Positions 24,197 to 30,435 of a DNA stretch of 30,435 nucleotides are shown here, in pieces (positions within the stretch are counted from its first letter, which is position 1; each line of letters opens with the position of its first letter). The stretch is from JBCCSZ01 sp039199225 (GTDB lineage Bacteria; Bacteroidota; Bacteroidia; Chitinophagales; Saprospiraceae), in NCBI GenBank assembly GCA_039199225.1, contig JBCCSZ010000051.1, forward strand, positions 1 to 30,435. The letters are read 5' to 3'. The translations under genes and the position numbers were made by a program. Under the pieces are notes generated by a model. That model saw only the letters and a list, made by a program, of their open reading frames with translations. It had not been told where the DNA came from and made no database searches.

Positions 24197-27034
24197 ATGA
24201 AAAATTGCCTCATTACCTTGATTTGTAGCTGCCTTTCGCTTGGTTTAATCGCCCAAGTCGAAGTCAGCGGCCAACTCTTCGATCAAAACAATGAGCCTCT
24301 CCCTGGGGCGCACATCTCTTTGATGCATCCTTGGGGAGAAGTCTTGAAGGCAACAAGCAGTGAGTCAAATGGGCGCTTCAAGCTGAAAGGTATTCCTCGC
24401 GGAGGATACAAAGTCCGCATCTCTTTTATTGGTTACAGCGACTATATGGGAGAAGTCAGCGTCAAGGATCAAAATGTAAACATCGGCCGCATTCGCCTCA
24501 GCGATCAAACGGTGGAGCTGGAAGGTGTCGAGGTGAAGGACAAATTGCCCTTGGCTACTCAACAAGGCGATACCACGCAATACAACGCGGATGCCTTCAA
24601 AACCCTATCGGACGCCAGTGCCGAAGAGCTGATTGAAAAAATGCCTGGCGTGGTTGTAGAAAGTGGTAAAGTGCAAGCCCAAGGCGAAGACGTCAAAGAG
24701 GTGCTGGTGGATGGACAGCCCTTTTTTGGAAGCGATCCCATGGCGGCCCTTCGAAACCTGCCGGCCGAGGTGATCGATAAAATACAGGTGTTCGATAGGG
24801 CCAGCGATCAGTCCACTTTTACGGGCTTCAACGATGGCGAAACGACCAAAACCATCAACATCATCACAAAAACCAATCGACGCAATGGCCAATTTGGAAA
24901 GGTACATGGCGCCTATGGTACAGACGAGCGCTACAGTGGTGGTGGCAATCTCAGCCTGTTTAATGGCAAGCAGCGAATCTCCATCATTGGTCAGTCCAAC
25001 AATGTCAACCAACAAAATTTTTCGACAGAAGATTTGCTTGGTGTTGTTGGGTCTAGTGGTAATAGCCGAAGAGGATTTGGCCGGCGAGGAGGCCGTAGGG
25101 GCCGACAATCTTCCGGCACTTCTGTCAACGATTTTCTGGTAGAACAACAAGGGGGCGTGGCGCGCACCCATGCCTTTGGATTGAATTATTCCGACCGTTG
25201 GGGCAGCAAAACGAACCTCAGCGGCAGCTATTTTTTCAACCAAAGTAAAAATGAATCCTTGGAAGACCTCAACCAAGCTTTCGTCAGTACAGAAGGCAGC
25301 GACGAAGTGTACACTGAAAACAACCAAAGCATAGCCACTAACAGCAATCACCGCCTCAACCTTCGGATTGAACACCGCCTCGATTCTGCCAATTCCATTA
25401 TTTTCACCCCTCGGATGAGCATCCAACTCAACGATGGTCGGTCCAATACGCAAGGGAGTTGGCTGGCCAACGAACAACTGCTCAGCCAGACCAGCAATTT
25501 ATATCAAAGTGACTTAAGTGCATTAAACTTTTCTGGCAACTTGTTATTTCGACATCGATTCGCAAAAAATCGGCGAACCCTTTCCATCTCTTTGGGTAGC
25601 GGCCTGAACAGCAAAGATGGAGATAGCCAGTTGCGCTCCGAAAGCCAGTTTTTCACACATAGTCCAGATTCTGATACGCTCGACCAATTGGCCGTACTGG
25701 ACAACAGTGGTTGGAATTTTTCATCCAATATCTCCTACACCGAGCCCATCGGCCAACGAAGCATGCTGATGCTCAACTATCGATTCAGCCAGCAACGAGA
25801 TCGATCGGACCAAGAAACCTTCGACTTTTCGGAGGATGCAGAAGGCTATTCAGACCTCAACATTCCCTTGAGCAATTTGTATGAAAGCGATTTTACGACA
25901 CAGCGGCTGGGTGTAAGCTTTAATTTCCGCCAAAGAAGTCTGGTGATTATGACCAGAGCCAATGTCCAATGGTCGCAACTTCGCAGCGATCAAAAATTTC
26001 CAACGGCATTCGACTTTCGACAAACGTACATCAACTTTTTGCCATTTGCGATGCTGCGCTACAACTTTAGCCGAAAAGAAAACATCCGCATCGTCTATAG
26101 AAGCAGTGTCAGTCAACCCAGCATTGAACAGTTGCAAGAAATCCTGGACAATTCCAATCCATTACAGCTTTCCATTGGAAACAGCCAGTTGAATCCTGCA
26201 GTGCAACACCGCCTTTTCAGCCGTTATTCACGCAACAATCCCGACAAGGCGACGGTCTTTTACCTATTACTCTCTGCCAGTTATACCAGCGACTACCTGA
26301 CGAGCAATACTTTTCTACAGGAAACCGACAATCCGATTTTTGACAACTTACAGCTAGAGCCAGGTACACAGCTCACCCAGAGCATCAATACCGATGGCTA
26401 TTGGAATTTGAGATTTTACACGACCTACGGTTTTCCATTGAAGCGCCTAAAGTCCAACCTCAACATCGATTTGTCCACTACCTACACCCGCAATCCGGGC
26501 AAGGTGAATGATGTTTTGAATTATTCCAACAATTCCAACATCAAGGGGGGATTGGTTTTGAGCAGCAACATCAGCGAGAAACTAGATTTTACACTGTCCT
26601 GGCGACCAGCCTTCAACTTGGTAAAAAACAGCCTACTTTCCGAATCTGACAATCGCTACTTCAGCCAAAATAGCCGCATCAAGCTGGGGTGGGTCCTGGG
26701 TCCAGGAATCGTATGGCGTACGAATTTGACGCACCAATACTACGACGGTCTTTCCGAAGGGTTCGACCAAAACTACTGGTTGTGGAATATGAGTATCGGC
26801 AAAAAGCTATTCAAAAATGAACTGGGCGAGATTGCCATATCAGTATTTGATTTGCTGAATCAAAATAACAGCATCAGCCGCAACATCAACGAAATATACA
26901 TTGAAGATATTCGCACCAATGTTCTACAGCGTTATTTCATGCTTACTTTTACGTATAACTTTCGCAACTTCAACATAGGTAAAAAACCTTATGAAGAACC
27001 GAAGAGAGACGATCGGCCGTTCTTTATGCGTTAA
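24197..27034 (+). CDS. Large TonB-dependent-receptor-like outer-membrane beta-barrel protein
   Basis: A 945-residue protein with a signal peptide (about 1-20, ending SLGLIAQ). A carboxypeptidase-like domain (about 22-102) shows VSGQLFDQNNEPLPGAHI and SNGRFKLKGIPRG. The plug region (about 110-230) has the signature EVLVDGQPFFGSDPMAALRN and the run VIDKIQVFDRASDQ of the Bacteroidota outer-membrane beta-barrel family (OMP_b-brl_3 type). A glycine/arginine-rich loop follows (about 286-305) before NDFLVEQQGG; such loops are usual in this family. The barrel fills the rest and ends with a charged tail. Members lack SusD partners; the transported substrate is generally unknown. It lies downstream of a terminator, so it has its own promoter, and a Spy/CpxP-like gene follows 253 bases later. 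Confidence 0.9.
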   Translation: MKNCLITLICSCLSLGLIAQVEVSGQLFDQNNEPLPGAHISLMHPWGEVLKATSSESNGRFKLKGIPRGGYKVRISFIGYSDYMGEVSVKDQNVNIGRIRLSDQTVELEGVEVKDKLPLATQQGDTTQYNADAFKTLSDASAEELIEKMPGVVVESGKVQAQGEDVKEVLVDGQPFFGSDPMAALRNLPAEVIDKIQVFDRASDQSTFTGFNDGETTKTINIITKTNRRNGQFGKVHGAYGTDERYSGGGNLSLFNGKQRISIIGQSNNVNQQNFSTEDLLGVVGSSGNSRRGFGRRGGRRGRQSSGTSVNDFLVEQQGGVARTHAFGLNYSDRWGSKTNLSGSYFFNQSKNESLEDLNQAFVSTEGSDEVYTENNQSIATNSNHRLNLRIEHRLDSANSIIFTPRMSIQLNDGRSNTQGSWLANEQLLSQTSNLYQSDLSALNFSGNLLFRHRFAKNRRTLSISLGSGLNSKDGDSQLRSESQFFTHSPDSDTLDQLAVLDNSGWNFSSNISYTEPIGQRSMLMLNYRFSQQRDRSDQETFDFSEDAEGYSDLNIPLSNLYESDFTTQRLGVSFNFRQRSLVIMTRANVQWSQLRSDQKFPTAFDFRQTYINFLPFAMLRYNFSRKENIRIVYRSSVSQPSIEQLQEILDNSNPLQLSIGNSQLNPAVQHRLFSRYSRNNPDKATVFYLLLSASYTSDYLTSNTFLQETDNPIFDNLQLEPGTQLTQSINTDGYWNLRFYTTYGFPLKRLKSNLNIDLSTTYTRNPGKVNDVLNYSNNSNIKGGLVLSSNISEKLDFTLSWRPAFNLVKNSLLSESDNRYFSQNSRIKLGWVLGPGIVWRTNLTHQYYDGLSEGFDQNYWLWNMSIGKKLFKNELGEIAISVFDLLNQNNSISRNINEIYIEDIRTNVLQRYFMLTFTYNFRNFNIGKKPYEEPKRDDRPFFMR

Positions 27035-27287
27035 TAGAATAGCAGGAAAAAAATCACAAGTTATTTGTTAGAATTTCCTAAAAAGCCAGCAAATTTGTAT
27101 TTTTGAGAATAAGCGGCACTAGAAATTGTCTAAAATCATTTGTGATTGTTGTAAAACGCTCTTTTCACCCTACACTGCAGCTGTAGGCTTCAAAATGAGC
27201 TTTGTGTAGAAGAATATCGCTGTTTTCACATCTATAGAATTCTTAGACAGCTTCTTAAAAATTATGTTAAAGAATAATAACTGAATT

Positions 27288-27740
27288 ATGAAAATCATCA
27301 AATTAGTTTTCCCAGCCTTAATATTCCTTCTGATGGCAACCGTTGCAGAGGCTCAGCAGGAGACTGCACCTAGCGCGGTAGACGCACCTCAAGCGATTGA
27401 GGCACCTGCCAAGAAAGACAAACGCGCCAATAAAGGTAGTAAAGCTCGCAAAGCACAGTACGAAAAAATGGTTACTGAGCTGAACCTTTCAGATGCTCAA
27501 CAAGCGAAATTCAAGGAGGTCAACAAGAAATATCGCCAGAAAATGCAGGATGCTAAGGCCAGCTCTGGTGATGACTGGGAGGCCATGAAAGCCACCATGA
27601 AGAATATCCGTAAGGAGCAAAATACAGAAATAAAAGGCATCTTGACTGCCGAACAGTTTACCACTTATCAGAAAATGCAGCAAGAGCAGCGTGGTAAACG
27701 CCAAGGAAGAAAAGGCCAATTTGGCCCGGGTGGGCGCTAA
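27288..27740 (+). CDS. Periplasmic Spy/CpxP-like (LTxxQ-type) protein
   Basis: A 150-residue secreted protein. The signal peptide spans about 1-22 (FPALIFLLMATVAEAQ). An Ala/Pro-rich then Lys-rich linker (23-52) precedes a helical core (about 54-133) with the repeated motifs LNLSDAQQAKFKEVNKKY and LTAEQFTTYQKMQ, which correspond to the LTxxQ-type helices of Spy and CpxP, periplasmic chaperones and stress-response inhibitors. The C-terminus is basic and glycine-rich (GKRQGRKGQFGPGGR). It is 253 bases downstream of an outer-membrane barrel gene and probably has its own promoter: TATTTTTG at 27098-27105 is a possible -7 element, but a long leader would result. A role in buffering envelope stress or metal is inferred from the family only. 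Confidence 0.75.
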   Translation: MKIIKLVFPALIFLLMATVAEAQQETAPSAVDAPQAIEAPAKKDKRANKGSKARKAQYEKMVTELNLSDAQQAKFKEVNKKYRQKMQDAKASSGDDWEAMKATMKNIRKEQNTEIKGILTAEQFTTYQKMQQEQRGKRQGRKGQFGPGGR

Positions 27741-27769
27741 TGCAGCGTACATCAGCTTAAAACCCCCTT

Positions 27770-27804
27770 AAAGGAGCGTCCCAATTTATGGAGATGCTCC
27801 TTTT
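27770..27804 (+). terminator. Hairpin terminator after the Spy-like gene
   Basis: AAAGGAGC and GCTCCTTT form an 8-bp stem with a loop of 18 bases, followed by a TTTT-containing tract, 29 bases after the stop. Confidence 0.65.
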
Positions 27805-27832
27805 CATTTATCAGCACCTAGGCTGAACATAA

Positions 27833-27866
27833 AAAAGTCGGTACCAAAATGCTGATACCAACTTTT
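27833..27866 (-). terminator. Terminator of the YceI operon (minus strand)
   Basis: Read on the minus strand, AAAAGT and GGTA pair with TACC and ACTTTT across one mismatch around a 12-base loop, and six T follow. It lies about 80 bases after the stop of the YceI gene. Confidence 0.55.
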
Positions 27867-27945
27867 CTTACGGAGATGGCCAAACCTTAGCCACAGGATA
27901 AAAGGCCATCCATCCGTTGCCGTATGAAAAAACCTCAACTTCGAT

Positions 27946-28491
27946 TTAATCTATGGGCAGCGTTGCTTTGAACGCTACGGGTACACTGTCCTTGGGTCCG
28001 TTGCCTGTAAAGCCAAACTGACGACGCTCAATGACGCCACTTCCTTCGACGATGTATGGGGCCTGTTCTGAGATGGTAAAAGTCAGCTTAACTGGCTTGG
28101 TATACTTTTTTAGTGTGAGGAGTGCCTCTGTTTGATAGCTGCCATTTTCCAATTTCGTGGCCTTATTGATGATGACTTTTGCCTTGGGAAACTTTTTGAT
28201 GTAGAAATAGTCTTTCTTTTTCTTGACATTTTTTTCGAGCTCCTTCCAACCTGTTGATAAAGAGGAGGTGTTGATCTCTAGCTCTACCTGAATATCCTCG
28301 ACCTTTCCATCTGGAATAACGGCCTTTGTAATTTGCCAACGCTCAAAAACAAAGGTCTGTGGAGAACCCGCATCGCCAACTACTTCGATTGTACCTGGGG
28401 TATCGCTCGGGTTACCTATGCCTACAAAAGCCGATGCAAAGGTAAAGATGACTGCAATCATTGCAAGTGAAAATAATTTAAGAGGCTTCAT
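27946..28491 (-). CDS. Secreted YceI-family protein
   Basis: A 181-residue protein with a signal peptide (about 1-21, AMIAVIFTFASA). The mature part has YceI features: an early beta strand with FVFERWQI, VELEINTSSLSTGW, then DYFYIKKFPKAKVII (95-109; YceI proteins have F-D-xxKFPKAxF here), a LTLKKYTKPVKLTFTI strand (125-140) and a RRQFGFTG segment near the end. YceI proteins are lipocalin-like barrels that bind isoprenoid or other hydrophobic molecules in the periplasm (family knowledge). The usual His/Asp-rich small-residue loop is replaced by a Lys-rich one (KNVKKKKD). It follows the thioredoxin-like/YceI fusion gene after 55 bases on the same strand, so both are likely one operon. Confidence 0.78.
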   Translation of the reverse strand: MKPLKLFSLAMIAVIFTFASAFVGIGNPSDTPGTIEVVGDAGSPQTFVFERWQITKAVIPDGKVEDIQVELEINTSSLSTGWKELEKNVKKKKDYFYIKKFPKAKVIINKATKLENGSYQTEALLTLKKYTKPVKLTFTISEQAPYIVEGSGVIERRQFGFTGNGPKDSVPVAFKATLPID

Positions 28492-28547
28492 ATCTAGTAT
28501 GATTTAATGATTATTGAATGGTTGAAGGAGAATTTATAATTTAATAC

Positions 28548-29984
28548 TTAGGCAGGTTTCATGTAAAAGACGAGATTGCACAGAACCGTTTCCTTTGCCG
28601 GCGATGGACCATCCGGACCATCTATGCCAAAGTCATTGGTAATATTCATCTCAAAGCCAGCTTGTACAAGGAGCAACGGCTGGCCTTCATCGTCTAGGGT
28701 GGGACTGAAACTGGCATTCACCGTAATGGGCTTTCGCTTATTCATCAGCTCGAAGGTACCAGGAACCGTACGATTGACTACCTGACCCAGCGACAAGGCC
28801 GATGCATCTGCTCCCAACTGGAATTCGAAGCTGGACTTCGGATAGCGAAAAGCCTTAATGTATTTTTTGAGTACTTTGATGTCCAAATCGGGCATGCCCA
28901 TCGTCAGGCTCTGCGTAGCGACCTCGAAGCGACCGTTCATCTGGCCATTGGCTGGGTCCATTTGCATCTGCCCTTTTAGCTGGCGAACCTCTCCGGCATA
29001 GCGATCCAGTGGCGCTTTGAAATGAAATTGCAGAGCCGGTGTATCTTCATCAACCGGACCAGCAAAGGCCCACTTTTCCGGAAAGCGAACTTCAGTTGCT
29101 CCTTCCGTCGCTAGAGCCGGAGCAGCCGGCAGCTTTAATCCAAAATCGTCCCATTGACCGCTGGCAACCTCTGCCGAAATCGGCGTAACTGCATCACCGA
29201 TGGTCGATTCCGTCAACTGTCGAGCCACCTCCTTTTCCAATCGGCCTGCAGCATCTGCAAAGGCTTCTTCAAAATTGGCGAAGTCTGCTGTCAGCGGCTC
29301 AGACTGGCTGCTGAATACGGGCTCGATGCAACTAAATTGGGAAAAGAGTTCATAGGAAAGGAAAAAGCGACCATCCGATCCTTTGTAGGGATGAAAATCG
29401 AAGTAAAATGCCCGATCTGTGCGTTGCAGGCAAACCTCTGGCTGCTGTTTGAACTTTTCTAGGGTGGTACCGATGGCTGTCAGGGCTTTTTGCTGAAAAG
29501 CTCCCTGATCAAAATCAGAGGCTACGTCGCCACCAAGATCGGTAATCTTGATGGGTGCAACGATGCGAGCGCGGCCTTCTTGCCAGCTAAAAACCTCCTT
29601 TTTACAGTTGCTAGCAGCCGCTTGGGGGACGAAGCGAGCAGTCCGTACAAAGTTGACAATACTGGAAAAGCTGGCGTAGCGGGCCGCATAGACAGAGCGC
29701 CCCTTATAATTTTGATAGATGATGGAAGGTGTCGTCGTGATTTCTGACGGAACACCTTCCATCGCCTGTCGTTCAATGATTCGAATCCCCTTGCTTTTGG
29801 CAAATTCCCGAAGCTTTGGCAGGGATTCTTTTACAAAAAAAGCGTCCTTATCCGCTTGGTAGACAACTATTATTTCTTGGGCCATTGGGGCTGTTGTCTT
29901 CAAAGGCTGTGTGCTTCCAAGTTCTCCCGAGGGCGATGCTGGCAGGAGCCACAAAAAGGCGAAAGACAAGATCAATCGAAACAT
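28548..29984 (-). CDS. Secreted thioredoxin-like / YceI-like fusion protein
   Basis: About 478 residues from the ATG at 29984, chosen because it starts directly with a signal peptide (MFRLILSFAFLWLLPASPSG); the frame reaches 30032. Residues about 36-117 look like a thioredoxin fold: strand EIIVVYQ, a helix with ESLPKLREFAKSKG, strand IRIIE and a cis-proline-type TTPSIIY, but no CxxC motif, so it is not a redox thioredoxin. A middle part (about 130-275) is unassigned and contains four cysteines. The C-terminal part (about 314-476) resembles YceI: GQMNGRFEVATQSLTMG, YPKSSFEFQ, GTFELMNKRKPITVNA and an FEMNITNDFGIDGPDG end. The gene heads an operon with a stand-alone YceI gene, suggesting joint work on a hydrophobic ligand in the periplasm (inference). 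Confidence 0.65.
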   Translation of the reverse strand: MFRLILSFAFLWLLPASPSGELGSTQPLKTTAPMAQEIIVVYQADKDAFFVKESLPKLREFAKSKGIRIIERQAMEGVPSEITTTPSIIYQNYKGRSVYAARYASFSSIVNFVRTARFVPQAAASNCKKEVFSWQEGRARIVAPIKITDLGGDVASDFDQGAFQQKALTAIGTTLEKFKQQPEVCLQRTDRAFYFDFHPYKGSDGRFFLSYELFSQFSCIEPVFSSQSEPLTADFANFEEAFADAAGRLEKEVARQLTESTIGDAVTPISAEVASGQWDDFGLKLPAAPALATEGATEVRFPEKWAFAGPVDEDTPALQFHFKAPLDRYAGEVRQLKGQMQMDPANGQMNGRFEVATQSLTMGMPDLDIKVLKKYIKAFRYPKSSFEFQLGADASALSLGQVVNRTVPGTFELMNKRKPITVNASFSPTLDDEGQPLLLVQAGFEMNITNDFGIDGPDGPSPAKETVLCNLVFYMKPA

Positions 29985-30060
29985 ATAAATCACATTTGCA
30001 ATAGTTAACGAACAGTAGTCAATTTGCAACAATTAAGCTATTTGCTCGCTCCAAATGATG

Positions 30061-30078
30061 ATTTGACACGTATCAAAT
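30061..30078. promoter_or_regulatory. FNR/CRP-type palindrome upstream of the thioredoxin-like/YceI operon
   Basis: ATTTGACACGTATCAAAT is an 18-base near-palindrome (8 of 9 pairs). Its core TTGAC-ACGT-ATCAA differs by one base from the FNR consensus TTGAT-N4-ATCAA. It lies 77 bases before the operon's start codon. The regulator is not encoded in the window. Confidence 0.45.
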
Positions 30079-30120
30079 GATAAAATGAGCCGTCCAAGGG
30101 CAGATTTAAGCCCATTTTCA

Positions 30121-30435
30121 CTATTTCAAGCCGTAGCGAAAGCCTGCAAAATACATGGCGCCCGTAATCGGTCCGTAGATCAGTGAAGCATCAAAATGCT
30201 CCCCAAAGGGATTTTGCCAGTCGATAATCGGATTCTCCTGGGTAAATCCTGTCAGATTTTCGGCACCAACATACAGCTCCAGAGGCCCAAAACGCCGAGT
30301 CAATTGCACATTGACCGTCGCATAGACCGGTGAGTAGCCCTGGTGGTCTTTGATGACCTCTTCCGGGAAACCAAAATTGTAGGGGAAGCGCTGCCGTCCG
30401 ACCAAGTTGGTACTGGTGTTGATCTGCCATTTTTG
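30121..30435 (-). CDS. TonB-dependent receptor, C-terminal fragment (5' end outside window)
   Basis: The last 104 codons of a TonB-dependent receptor; the frame is open to the window edge, so the start is missing. The fragment shows paired barrel strands and the typical ending: VYATVNVQLTRRFG, LELYVGAENLTGFTQENPI, then a loop with NPFGEHFDASLIYGP and the last strand AMYFAGFRYGLK. The segment YVGAENLT followed by NPF and FDAS is common in the last strands of Bacteroidota receptors of the siderophore/metal type, but the ligand is not determinable from the fragment. The next gene begins 136 bases downstream on the same strand, with an FNR-like palindrome between them. Confidence 0.88.
   Translation of the reverse strand, partial: QKWQINTSTNLVGRQRFPYNFGFPEEVIKDHQGYSPVYATVNVQLTRRFGPLELYVGAENLTGFTQENPIIDWQNPFGEHFDASLIYGPITGAMYFAGFRYGLK

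Noticed and set aside
24770..25120. Arg/Gly-rich loop in the outer-membrane barrel protein as an unusual insertion
   Set aside because: Glycine/arginine-rich loops before the NDFLVEQQGG-type segment are usual in this family, so it is not a novelty.
24605..25477. 290-codon minus-strand open frame
   Set aside because: It is antisense to the large outer-membrane barrel gene, whose plug signatures lie in the same bases; the antisense protein shows no domain.
27160..27190. CTACA-N7-TGTAG palindrome before the Spy-like gene
   Set aside because: The arms are only five bases and the location is not tied to a recognisable promoter, so chance is sufficient.

Overview
The window reads as chromosomal DNA of a Bacteroidota member, most likely a Saprospiraceae-like environmental genus (inference). 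Seen in the sequence: four TonB-dependent-receptor-type outer-membrane proteins (three complete, one cut by the window end), three of them with an intact N-terminus starting with a carboxypeptidase-like regulatory domain; two secreted proteins ending in type IX secretion (T9SS) C-terminal sorting domains; two LytS/LytTR two-component pairs; few clear Shine-Dalgarno sequences; and several TAnnTTTG promoter elements of the Bacteroidota sigma factor. No rRNA, tRNA, CRISPR array or insertion sequence was seen.

Layout. 1-4540 is carbohydrate metabolism: the end of an MFS transporter, convergent xylose isomerase (xylA), then divergently a Gfo/Idh/MocA oxidoreductase and a TIM-barrel sugar isomerase/epimerase in one operon closed by a hairpin terminator. 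4541-6300 is an AT-richer island bounded by hairpins: a HigB/RelE-like putative toxin, a HigA-like HTH antitoxin with a C-terminal tail, and a protein whose layout resembles SecB. The order matches toxin-antitoxin-chaperone (TAC) modules and is the most interesting item here. 6351-11361 holds a TPR protein and TonB-dependent receptor divergent from a LytS/LytTR pair. 11393-15759 is a two-gene T9SS cargo operon: a large beta-propeller/subtilisin-like protease and a small surface protein. 16235-18598 is a second TonB-dependent receptor. 18656-21184 has a TMEM220-like membrane protein, an SseA-type sulfurtransferase and a convergent MFS transporter whose stop codon overlaps it.

21300-27034 repeats the earlier arrangement: a second LytS/LytTR pair is divergent from envelope genes, here a lipoprotein with an internal duplication and a large outer-membrane beta-barrel protein. 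27288-30120 carries a Spy/CpxP-like periplasmic protein and, on the other strand, an operon of a thioredoxin-like/YceI fusion and a stand-alone YceI protein, preceded by an FNR-box-like palindrome. The window ends inside another TonB-dependent receptor. Overall this is a sugar-using, surface-active bacterium with envelope sensing; functions are inferred from family resemblance read by eye, without database searches.
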